Origin: Lichenihabitans psoromatis
GTDB taxonomy: Bacteria; Pseudomonadota; Alphaproteobacteria; Rhizobiales; Beijerinckiaceae
Assembly: GCF_004323635.1 (NCBI RefSeq)
Contig: NZ_CP036515.1
Coordinates: forward strand, 1,440,501 to 1,504,500
Length of the DNA: 64,000 nt
Direction: 5' to 3'
A program made the position numbers and the translations under genes. Every line of letters begins with the position of its first letter. Position 1 is the first letter of the stretch. The notes beneath the pieces were generated by a model, which worked only from the letters and a program-made list of their open reading frames with translations, had not been told where the DNA came from and ran no database searches. Of the stretch, positions 44,941 through 52,785 are shown in pieces.

Positions 44941-45777
44941 ATGAGCCTTTACGCAGGACGTCGTCGCTCCAACTCCATCGCTATGACGCTGTGTTTCGCG
45001 GCCGCGATCTTCGGTCTGGGCTTCCTGGCCCTGATCCTCGGCACGCTCGTTTGGCGCGGTGTCGCAGGCCTCAACCTGGCGGTCTTCACCGAAATGACGC
45101 CGCCGCCCGGCAACGAGGGTGGCTTGCTCAACGCCATCGCAGGTTCGCTGGTCATGACCATCATCGGCGTCGCCATCGGAACACCGCTCGGCATGCTGGC
45201 CGGCACCTATATGGCCGAATATGGCCGCTTCTCGAAGCTCGCCATGGTGATCCGCTTCATCAACGACATCCTGCTGAGCGCGCCCTCGATCGTCATCGGC
45301 CTGTTCATCTACGAATTGTTGGTCGTCCGCATGGGACATTTCTCGGCCATCGCCGGCATCGTGGCGCTCGCCGTCATCGTGGTGCCGGTCGTGGTCCGCA
45401 CCACCGAGGACATGCTGAATCTGGTGCCGACGCCGCTGCGGGAGGCGGCCTCCGCGCTCGGCATGCCGCGCTCGCACGTCATTCGGCGGGTGTGCTACAA
45501 AGCCGCTCGCGCCGGCTTGATCACCGGCGTGCTGCTCGCCATCGCCCGCGTCAGCGGCGAAACGGCCCCGCTGCTGTTCACCTCGCTCAACAATCAGTTC
45601 TGGAGCAGCGACCTCAACGCCCCGATGGCCAGCCTTCCGGTCGTCATCTTCCAGTTCGCGCTCAGCCCCTATCAGGATTGGCAGCAACTGGCCTGGACCG
45701 GCGCTTTGCTGATCACCTTTGCGGTGCTGACCCTGTCGATCGGCGCGCGCTGGCTGGCCGGCAAGACCGTCCGATAA
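44941..45777 (+). CDS. pstA: Phosphate ABC transporter permease PstA
   Basis: A 278-residue second phosphate permease. Typical segments: [35 protein letters not shown] (~residues 83-117) and the EAA loop [30 protein letters not shown] (~residues 161-190). It starts two bases after pstC. pstB and phoU, which normally follow, are absent here; ispG starts 204 bases later. Confidence 0.95.
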   Translation: MSLYAGRRRSNSIAMTLCFAAAIFGLGFLALILGTLVWRGVAGLNLAVFTEMTPPPGNEGGLLNAIAGSLVMTIIGVAIGTPLGMLAGTYMAEYGRFSKLAMVIRFINDILLSAPSIVIGLFIYELLVVRMGHFSAIAGIVALAVIVVPVVVRTTEDMLNLVPTPLREAASALGMPRSHVIRRVCYKAARAGLITGVLLAIARVSGETAPLLFTSLNNQFWSSDLNAPMASLPVVIFQFALSPYQDWQQLAWTGALLITFAVLTLSIGARWLAGKTVR

Positions 45778-45981
45778 GCATTATCCCGCCTCTATCCCGC
45801 GTCAGGCCCGATGTCCCACACGGACGTCCGGCATGGCGCGGTTTTGCGTTTTGGGCGCGCCTCGCGCCCGTCGGCCGAGGCCGTGGCAGCCTCATTTCCT
45901 TGACCCCGCCGCTTTTCTCCAACAAGACATGGGTCAAAGTCTAGGACATGGGTCAACGTTGAAACCGGAGCAGGCAAAGCC

Positions 45982-47253
45982 ATGATCGACGCAGGCGTAA
46001 TCGCCGACGATAGGGTGGGGCCCTTGGCCCGCAAGCAAACCGTTGCGGTGCGGGTCGGCAATGTGACGGTCGGCGGCGGTGCGCCTGTCGTGGTCCAATC
46101 GATGACCAATACGGATACGGCCGACATCGAGGGCACGGTGCGGCAGGTCGCGGCACTGGCGCGCGCCGGGTCGGAACTCGTTCGCATCACGGTCGATCGG
46201 GACGAGGCCGCCGCCGCTGTGCCGCATATCCGCGACAAGCTCGCGGCCATGAATGTCAGCGTCCCGCTGGTGGGGGACTTCCACTATATCGGCCATAAGC
46301 TGCTGGCCGATCATCCGGCCTGCGCCGAGGCGCTCGACAAATATCGCATCAATCCGGGCAATGTCGGCTTCAAGGACAAGAAGGACCGGCAGTTCTCGGC
46401 CATTGTCGAAATGGCGATCAAATACGGCAAGGCGGTCCGCATCGGCGCCAACTGGGGTTCGCTCGATCAGGATCTGCTGACCACGCTGATGGACGAGAAT
46501 GCCCGCTCGTCGGCGCCCGTCGATGCCCGCGCGGTCACGCGTGAGGCGCTGGTCCGCTCGGCCCTCTATTCGGCCGAACGCGCCGAGGAGATCGGCCTCC
46601 CGCGCGACAAGATCATCCTGTCGGCCAAAGTGTCGGCCGTGCAGGATCTCATCGCGGTCTATCGCACCCTGGCGTCGCGCTGCAACTACGCCATCCATCT
46701 CGGCCTGACCGAGGCCGGCATGGGCTCGAAAGGCATCGTCTGCTCCTCGGCCGCCCTCGGCGTGCTGCTGCAGGACGGCATCGGCGACACCATCCGCGTG
46801 TCGCTGACGCCGGAGCCGAACGGCGACCGCACCATCGAGGTCAAGGTCGCGCAGGAAATCCTGCAGACCATGGGGTTCCGCACCTTCGTGCCGCTCGTCG
46901 CCGCTTGCCCCGGCTGCGGCCGCACCACCTCCACGGTGTTCCAGGAGCTGGCGCGCGACATCCAGAATTACATCCATACCGAGATGCCGAACTGGAAAAC
47001 CAAGTTCCCCGGCGTCGAAACCCTCAACGTCGCGGTCATGGGCTGCATCGTCAACGGACCCGGCGAGTCGAAACATGCCGATATCGGCATTTCGCTCCCC
47101 GGCACCGGCGAAACCCCGACCGCGCCTGTCTTCATCGACGGCCAAAAGGCCATGACGTTGCGCGGCCCGAATATCGCGGGCGAGTTCAAGCAGCTCGTCG
47201 ACGACTATATCGTGCGCCGCTTCGGCGTGCAGACGCAGAACGCCGCCGAATAA
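45982..47253 (+). CDS. ispG: 4-hydroxy-3-methylbut-2-enyl-diphosphate synthase
   Basis: A 423-residue [4Fe-4S] enzyme of the MEP isoprenoid pathway. Substrate-binding start: [29 protein letters not shown]; the cluster ligands are in [17 protein letters not shown] (CxxC) and [19 protein letters not shown]. Length fits alphaproteobacterial IspG. ATG 45982 has a GGAGC site. Confidence 0.96.
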   Translation: MIDAGVIADDRVGPLARKQTVAVRVGNVTVGGGAPVVVQSMTNTDTADIEGTVRQVAALARAGSELVRITVDRDEAAAAVPHIRDKLAAMNVSVPLVGDFHYIGHKLLADHPACAEALDKYRINPGNVGFKDKKDRQFSAIVEMAIKYGKAVRIGANWGSLDQDLLTTLMDENARSSAPVDARAVTREALVRSALYSAERAEEIGLPRDKIILSAKVSAVQDLIAVYRTLASRCNYAIHLGLTEAGMGSKGIVCSSAALGVLLQDGIGDTIRVSLTPEPNGDRTIEVKVAQEILQTMGFRTFVPLVAACPGCGRTTSTVFQELARDIQNYIHTEMPNWKTKFPGVETLNVAVMGCIVNGPGESKHADIGISLPGTGETPTAPVFIDGQKAMTLRGPNIAGEFKQLVDDYIVRRFGVQTQNAAE

Positions 47254-47454
47254 GGCCCTGCCGCGCCGGGACGACGCCGGGAACGTCTTCGCGCCCCAGT
47301 GATTTGCGTCTAGGGTAGCGGCGTGAGGTCCGTCGGCCGCGCGTTGCCGCGCGCCTGCGGGCTCTCCGACGGCAGGGAGATGGCGCGCGATGGTGGATTT
47401 CGGCAAGGTGGCGCGACCCCGTCGCTCAAGCCTCGTGTGTGATCGGCCGCAGCG

Positions 47455-48987
47455 TTGAGAACCGTCGTCGAACAACTCGAAAGCCGCCGCGCCTCCGCTC
47501 ATGCGGGGGGCGGGGAGAAGCGCGTCGCGGCCCAGCATGCGCGCGGCAAGTTGACGGCGCGCGAGCGGATCGACCTGCTGCTCGATCGCGGCTCGTTCGA
47601 GGAATTCGGCATGTTTGTCGAACATCGCTCGACCGATTTCGGCATGGCCGACACGAAGTTTCCCGGCGATGGCGTCGTGACCGGCTGGGGTACGATCAAC
47701 GGCCGCACCGTCTTCGTCTTCTCGAAGGATTTCACCGTCTTCGGCGGCTCGCTTAGCGAGACCCATGCGGCGAAAATCAACAAGGTGCAGGATATGGCGC
47801 TGCGGATGCGCGCCCCCATCATCGGCCTGTTCGATGCGGGCGGCGCGCGCATCCAGGAGGGCGTCGCGGCGCTCGGCGGCTATGGCGAGGTGTTCCGCCG
47901 CAACGTCGTCGCGTCCGGCGTCATCCCACAAATCTCGGTCATCATGGGCCCTTGCGCGGGTGGCGACGTCTATTCTCCGGCCATGACCGACTTTATCTTC
48001 ATGGTGCGCGACACGAGCTACATGTTCGTGACCGGGCCGGACGTGGTCAAAACCGTCACCAACGAAACCGTCACGGCCGAACAGCTCGGCGGCGCCTCGA
48101 TCCACACGACCCGCTCGTCGGTGTCGGACGGCGCGTGGGACAATGATGTCGAGGCGCTGCTGCAGGTGCGCCGGTTTCTCGATTTCCTGCCCGCCAACAA
48201 CCGCGACGGCGTGCCCGAGGTGGCGACCTTCGACGATCCCGAGCGGGAGGATGCCTCGCTCGAAACCCTGGTGCCGGAAAACCCCAACAAGCCCTATGAC
48301 GTCCACGAACTCATCGCCAAGACGGTGGACGAGGGCGACTTCTTCGAGATCCAGGCCAAATTCGCCGCCAATGTGGTGATCGGCTTCGCCCGCGTCGAAG
48401 GCCGCACGGTCGGCATCGTGGCGAACCAGCCGCTGGTGCTGGCCGGGGTGCTGGATAGCGACGCCTCGCGCAAGGCGGCCCGCTTCGTGCGCTTCTGCGA
48501 CGCCTTCGAGATCCCGATCGTCACGTTCGTGGACGTGCCCGGCTTCCTGCCCGGCACCGCGCAGGAATATGGCGGCCTCATCAAACATGGGGCCAAGCTG
48601 CTGTTCGCCTATGCGCAGGCGACCGTGCCGCTCGTCACCATCATCACGCGCAAAGCCTTCGGCGGCGCCTATGATGTGATGGCGTCCAAACACATCGGCG
48701 GCGATGTGAACTATGCCTGGCCGACGGCGCAGATCGCCGTGATGGGCGCCAAGGGCGCGGTCGAGATCATCTTCCGGGCCGATCTCGGCGATGCCGACAA
48801 GATCGCGGCCCGCACGGCCGAATATGAGGAGCGGTTTCTGTCACCCTTCGTGGCGGCCGAGCGCGGCTATATCGACGAGGTCATCAGCCCCCGTTCGACC
48901 CGCCCCCGTATCGCCCGCGCGCTGGCCATGCTGCGGCACAAGAAGGCCGAGATCCCGGCCAAGAAGCACGACAATATCCCGTTGTGA
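47455..48987 (+). CDS. pccB: Propionyl-CoA carboxylase beta subunit (carboxyltransferase)
   Basis: A 510-residue carboxyltransferase that moves CO2 from carboxybiotin to propionyl-CoA (acyl-CoA) in propionate, odd-chain fatty acid and branched-chain amino acid metabolism. Acyl-CoA and biotin pockets: [24 protein letters not shown] (~residues 122-145) and [30 protein letters not shown] (~360-390). TTG start. Its biotin-carrier partner pccA is 3.8 kb away, separated by an AT-rich insert and the NnrU-like gene. Confidence 0.93.
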   Translation: MRTVVEQLESRRASAHAGGGEKRVAAQHARGKLTARERIDLLLDRGSFEEFGMFVEHRSTDFGMADTKFPGDGVVTGWGTINGRTVFVFSKDFTVFGGSLSETHAAKINKVQDMALRMRAPIIGLFDAGGARIQEGVAALGGYGEVFRRNVVASGVIPQISVIMGPCAGGDVYSPAMTDFIFMVRDTSYMFVTGPDVVKTVTNETVTAEQLGGASIHTTRSSVSDGAWDNDVEALLQVRRFLDFLPANNRDGVPEVATFDDPEREDASLETLVPENPNKPYDVHELIAKTVDEGDFFEIQAKFAANVVIGFARVEGRTVGIVANQPLVLAGVLDSDASRKAARFVRFCDAFEIPIVTFVDVPGFLPGTAQEYGGLIKHGAKLLFAYAQATVPLVTIITRKAFGGAYDVMASKHIGGDVNYAWPTAQIAVMGAKGAVEIIFRADLGDADKIAARTAEYEERFLSPFVAAERGYIDEVISPRSTRPRIARALAMLRHKKAEIPAKKHDNIPL

Positions 48988-49247
48988 GGGTAGGTGATAG
49001 ACTGCGCTTCAGGCGCAGACAGGAACGCCGCCTGGTTGACCGCGAACTTCGAGCCTTTAGCCGCTTCGTGCAGTATTGTTAGACCACGCGCAAACTGCCG
49101 CCGGATGTCATTTTTACTAGTTTAAAATTTACTAGCGATCTAATTAACGATTTAAGTAAAATAATAAAACTTATTTATACTGCGTAGCACTGAAGGCGAA
49201 TTTGGAAATCACAATAAACGCCAATTTGATTTACTAACTAAGGTCAA
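48988..49247. other. Intergenic junction: high-GC remnant passing into very AT-rich DNA
   Basis: The first ~110 bases look like native GC-rich DNA with a CTGCGC/GCGCAG hairpin (49002-49018). From about 49095 the sequence turns strongly AT-rich with runs such as TTTAAAATTTAC and AAAATAATAAAAC until the end of the next gene. It marks the downstream edge of the inserted two-gene module. No gene is seen. Confidence 0.6.
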
Positions 49248-49958
49248 TCACTGCGAAATTGTGTCATCAGATATCACTCGTATGACCTCTCGCAGATAAT
49301 CATAGCTTGATTGACCTGCTACTTCTCCAGCAAATTCGCCAATCGGCATATCTATGCTTACGCCTCTTCGGGAATTGATAACAGATATAGAGGGAGGCAT
49401 ACGTCCGGTTTTATTCAAGTGAAGCGCACTATAAATCGTAATTTGACGAAATTCATGAGACCGGAATGGTCGATCCCCGTCCTTCAATTCAATTACGTGC
49501 TCAAGATCACTTATCGCATCGCCGAAGCAGGTGTTAATAATTCCACAGCCGTCGTATCGAGGTGCGAGGATGACGCGATCCTGCCTCTTATAGAACAGGT
49601 GTGAGCACATACGTGTCGCAAGCGCAGATGCCTCGTCCAAGTCTGCGATAGATAAAAAACGTAACCCCGTCAAATTGGCCTCTGCTGCTGCAACGTTGTC
49701 CCTATCTGCGACAAACGAGGCTCTTGAAGCGTAGGATTGGAAGACTTCGACTGCGTCGACAAGCGAGCGATAGGCAACACGATTGATCAATGACCTTGCC
49801 CCTGGCTCGGAATCTGATCTGAGATGAGTCCAATTCCTAGTATAAAGATCTAGATTTACCTTCTTGACAAAAAGTTCCATTGTAGGGGCAAGGCTACGCC
49901 ACATTGAATTATACGATTTCACGAATCTAAGTTCTGAAATCATAGAGGAATGTTCCAT
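49248..49958 (-). CDS. RT-associated protein with a PD-(D/E)xK-like motif
   Basis: A 236-residue protein I cannot assign to a named family. The ATG lies 16 bases before the end of the reverse transcriptase gene (19-base overlap), so the two are probably translated together. The second half contains PRYDGCGIINTCFGDAISDLEHVIELKDGDRPF: Asp136 and Asp147, then Glu157-x-Lys159, followed by Arg171-Gln172. That spacing resembles the catalytic D...ExK core and trailing Q/R of PD-(D/E)xK nucleases. The N-terminal 120 residues are helical. A nuclease or DNA/RNA-processing partner of the reverse transcriptase is an inference. Codon use is AT-rich, unlike neighbours. Confidence 0.6.
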   Translation of the reverse strand: MEHSSMISELRFVKSYNSMWRSLAPTMELFVKKVNLDLYTRNWTHLRSDSEPGARSLINRVAYRSLVDAVEVFQSYASRASFVADRDNVAAAEANLTGLRFLSIADLDEASALATRMCSHLFYKRQDRVILAPRYDGCGIINTCFGDAISDLEHVIELKDGDRPFRSHEFRQITIYSALHLNKTGRMPPSISVINSRRGVSIDMPIGEFAGEVAGQSSYDYLREVIRVISDDTISQ

Positions 49959-51550
49959 GTTTTTGATTGATGCTTATCGTTAGCCCAATGGCGCGTAAGT
50001 TCTTCCATCGGTGAGAGCTCTCGGCGTACGTGCTTTCGCCAGTGGTCTCCTTCATCACCAAGTTCAAAACTGGCGATCATAAACCCTCGCCTTTCGACGG
50101 CACTTAACTGCCTAAAGCGAGTCTTTAAGTCAGAGAGCCAGTGCCAATCGCTCCATCTTGCAAGGGCCAGAATTATGTCTCGTTTGATGCCTACGTTACG
50201 GTCTAAGCGAAACAATTTTCCTAGAAGTAGTCGGCTATCCTCTTCATTTCTCAAAGCGAGAACGCGAACTGCATATTGCAGATTTAGTTCGACGACCATG
50301 ACGCGTGATTGATCATCGATTAGTTTTCTGATGTATGCGGTAATTTCGACTTGGACTTGATCGCTCAGTCTGTCGAAAACCTCTTTCGCCGTGATAAGTA
50401 CGTTATGGTAAACCGGATATAAAATATCGTGGTTCATCACTAAAGTTAGAATCGCATCTTCTAGTATCGCTCCCTCTAAATGTTTTGATAAAGACACCAG
50501 CCTGCGGGACAGTGCGACATCAACTCGTGATTTCTTTATCTCAGCCCGAATTAGCTCGATAACAGGATAGCGATGAATTTCCTGGCGGAGCTCCTCGTAG
50601 TCTTCAGAGGCATTTGGTGAATATGGATCATAATGCAGATTAATTGCCATAATCGCTTGGCGAGAGATGCCGAGGGGGGTGCCAACACCCCCCACTGCTT
50701 CTTCATCATGCACGAGTGGATTACTCGCGATAAATTCGGTCGATGACATGATTCTGGTTTTAGATTTTTGCAGCTGAAGACCTTGATTGTCAAACAATAG
50801 CCTTGTTAAAGTCACTAGCGACTTAAAGCACTCATCAGGGCTATTTGCGAAAATATAATAGTCATCCGCGTATCGTAGAAAATCTACGTTATTTGTAAGG
50901 AGTAAACTATCGATCTGAGATAAAACAAGTTCAGCTATTAAGCGAGACGCAGGTCCACCGACGGGTATACCAAACGAATATGTCCCTGAAAGGTTGGATA
51001 GGAATGCCTTTATTCGTTTGCCGGCGTAAGCGGCGTCCGGAAGGTGTTGAATTGCATTCTCGATCCTATGGTGATTTATTCTAGGATAGAACTCGGAAAT
51101 ATCGCAGCTTACGACAAAGTTGCTAGAAGCTGCTTTTTGGACGGCGCAATCAATAAAAGATCGCCATGTGATGTCCCTATTGAAACACGTTGCTTGCTCT
51201 TCATTCCAGCTATATCGATATGAAAATATCTTTTGGCGATCCAGTGCGAGCCGAGCGGCTTCAATCTGATCAGCGATCGACAAAACCCAACTCAGATAAG
51301 CGATGTTCCAAATCGGGTCGATTTGGAGCGCCCATCTAAAGCCGGTGTAACCCACAGGCGCTAGCGCGCTTACGTTTGTTGGCGGAAATTCGCCGAGGCT
51401 CACGACAACATCTGCATCGAGTTTTGTGAGTATTTCGACCGTTTTTTCAGGGAGGTCGTGGAACACGTGATTTTCAATTGGAAATGGGAAGATATCCGTA
51501 TCACCGTGTCGCACGATGTTTTTGATTGCCCTACGGTAAAATTGCTCCAC
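49940..51550 (-). CDS. Reverse transcriptase with helical C-terminal extension (UG/Abi-like)
   Basis: A 536-residue RNA-directed DNA polymerase. Catalytic motif A is SCDISEFYPRI (Asp150), motif B GIPVGGPASRLIAE (194-207), motif C RYADDYYIF (YADD, Asp229-Asp230), motif D NQGLQLQKSKTRI. Residues ~1-140 lack group II intron or retron-type N-terminal features, and there is no thumb/maturase or endonuclease domain; residues ~310-520 are a helical repeat-like region (e.g. RLVSLSKHLEGAILEDAILTLVM). This architecture matches defence-type (Abi/UG) reverse transcriptases rather than mobile introns. GTG start at 51550 with a GGAGGAAGG site. Low GC. The exact subgroup cannot be set by eye. Confidence 0.85.
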   Translation of the reverse strand: MEQFYRRAIKNIVRHGDTDIFPFPIENHVFHDLPEKTVEILTKLDADVVVSLGEFPPTNVSALAPVGYTGFRWALQIDPIWNIAYLSWVLSIADQIEAARLALDRQKIFSYRYSWNEEQATCFNRDITWRSFIDCAVQKAASSNFVVSCDISEFYPRINHHRIENAIQHLPDAAYAGKRIKAFLSNLSGTYSFGIPVGGPASRLIAELVLSQIDSLLLTNNVDFLRYADDYYIFANSPDECFKSLVTLTRLLFDNQGLQLQKSKTRIMSSTEFIASNPLVHDEEAVGGVGTPLGISRQAIMAINLHYDPYSPNASEDYEELRQEIHRYPVIELIRAEIKKSRVDVALSRRLVSLSKHLEGAILEDAILTLVMNHDILYPVYHNVLITAKEVFDRLSDQVQVEITAYIRKLIDDQSRVMVVELNLQYAVRVLALRNEEDSRLLLGKLFRLDRNVGIKRDIILALARWSDWHWLSDLKTRFRQLSAVERRGFMIASFELGDEGDHWRKHVRRELSPMEELTRHWANDKHQSKTWNIPL

Positions 51551-51740
51551 CAGCCTTCCTCCCAGGCCGGTATCGCTAGCAGGAGCAGGTTTCCATTTCT
51601 AGTGGATGTACTCGGCAGACTGTGGTCCTCGTGTCGATCAATGGACGAGTTGCGCTCTCCGTAATTAATCTGCGCTGAGATGCGGCGCCCCTTGCGGCAC
51701 CCCATCCCGCGCCATACAGCCCGAATGACGTTCGGCACCC
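51551..51740 (-). other. Leader region of the reverse transcriptase gene
   Basis: About 190 bases upstream of the RT start, non-coding on both strands as far as can be seen. On the RT strand it contains an AT-rich patch GATTAATTAC that could be a -10 element, and a small CTCGT/ACGAG hairpin. Defence reverse transcriptases often use a structured non-coding RNA encoded beside the gene; this and the AT-rich 49100-49247 stretch are the two candidate places. No known RNA motif is recognised. Confidence 0.35.
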
Positions 51741-51864
51741 CGAGACCGCCCTGTTCGCCGAAATCCTGATTGCTGATCGCGGAGCAATCGCCCGCCGCAT
51801 CATCAAAGGCCCTTCGCTTGGGGATCGCCACCGTAGCGGTCTAGTCGGAGGCCAACCGGGAAAA
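51741..51864 (+). pseudogene. Decayed copy of the 5' end of pccA (biotin carboxylase)
   Basis: Bases from CTGTTCGCC (51751) to CCAACCGGGA align with the start of pccA at 52786-52897: shared words include ATCCTGATTG, CGCATCATCAAA, GGGGATCGCCACCGT and GCGGTCTA. A two-base deletion shifts the frame after the RIIK codons and TAT is changed to TAG in the AVY region, so it cannot encode the protein. Similarity fades beyond about 51864. It is a fragment left by a duplication or by an insertion event at this locus. Confidence 0.85.
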
Positions 51865-51998
51865 CGGCGGATCGAGCTGGATAGGACGTGTCCGTCGAGC
51901 TTTGCGGCTTTCTCACATCAACTGAGTCGTGGCTCTGATCCTGCGGACATCCGCCAAGCGAAACGCGCTCGCGTTATCCTCTCAGGATCACAACCCCC

Positions 51999-52691
51999 TC
52001 ACCCCACCCAGCGCCAGATCCCGGCCGCCCATCCGGCCAGCGGGATATGGGCCCAGGTGGCGGCGAGCCACACGACGACCCCGCCGGCCAGTGCATGCAG
52101 GCCGAAACCGCTGATCCGGGCGCGGCCGCGCGCGAGGGCCGCGAAGGGGAGATAGCTCGTCTTGGCTTCCCAGGCCCGCCAGGTGTCGGGCTGCAGGCGT
52201 TGCTTCTTGCGGTCCTGCAAGGCGGCGCCGACCAGCGCCAACACCAGAACGGCGAGCGACAGCACGATATTGGCGGCGAGCGGATAAACCAAAATGTGGC
52301 AGGCGGCCCAGAGCGCGAAGGCCCACATCATCGGATGCCGCGTGACGGCATAGACGCCGCGCGCCTCGCCCACCACGGGTGCGCCGCCCGGATTAGGCAG
52401 GGCCGGGTTCTTGACCAGCGAGCCCATGAGCAGGATCGCGGCCACCAGCATCACCAGCGTGGCGACGGCCCAAAGGCCATTGCCGACATCCCAGAGTGGC
52501 GCGCTCGCGGGCGCGGCGCGGTAGGCGAAGGCCAGCCAGCCGAGCGTGAGGGCGGCAATGACCGAATAGAGGCCGATGAAGCCGGCTTCACCGAGCCGCG
52601 CGACGAGGGGCTGGCGTAGCGGATGCGACAGCAGAAAATGCGTGCCCACGAAGGCGATCGCCGCGACCGCAACCCATTCGGCGCCGTCCAT
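51999..52691 (-). CDS. NnrU family membrane protein
   Basis: A 230-residue multi-helix protein. Motifs AIAFVGTHFLLSHPLRQPLVARLGEAGFIGLYSV at the start, LVKNPALPNPGG, and YAVTRHPMMWAFALWAACHI (His-Pro motif in a helix) belong to the NnrU family, named from nitric-oxide-respiring bacteria but found widely. It may act on a membrane isoprenoid or other lipid (methyltransferase-related fold); function here unknown. ATG 52691 with GGGAGA upstream. Its start faces the pccA promoter. Confidence 0.85.
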   Translation of the reverse strand: MDGAEWVAVAAIAFVGTHFLLSHPLRQPLVARLGEAGFIGLYSVIAALTLGWLAFAYRAAPASAPLWDVGNGLWAVATLVMLVAAILLMGSLVKNPALPNPGGAPVVGEARGVYAVTRHPMMWAFALWAACHILVYPLAANIVLSLAVLVLALVGAALQDRKKQRLQPDTWRAWEAKTSYLPFAALARGRARISGFGLHALAGGVVVWLAATWAHIPLAGWAAGIWRWVG

Positions 52692-52785
52692 GTCCGTCTC
52701 CCGCTGGTTCGCACACGCCGACTTTGTCGATCTCATCCTCTGCTATAGAAAGTGGAGCAGGTCCACCGGTCCGACGAGGCTCCCC

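Noticed and set aside
45853..45869. GGGCGCG/CGCGCCC hairpin between pstA and ispG
   Set aside because: No T-run and high local GC make chance pairing likely.
45934..48693. A 919-codon open frame on the minus strand
   Set aside because: It is antisense to ispG and pccB, whose proteins are clearly conserved; the translated frame is rich in Arg, Asp and His, typical of the shadow of a high-GC gene.
49311..49604. A plus-strand 97-codon frame inside the RT partner gene
   Set aside because: It overlaps the better-supported minus-strand gene and has no ribosome site or domain.
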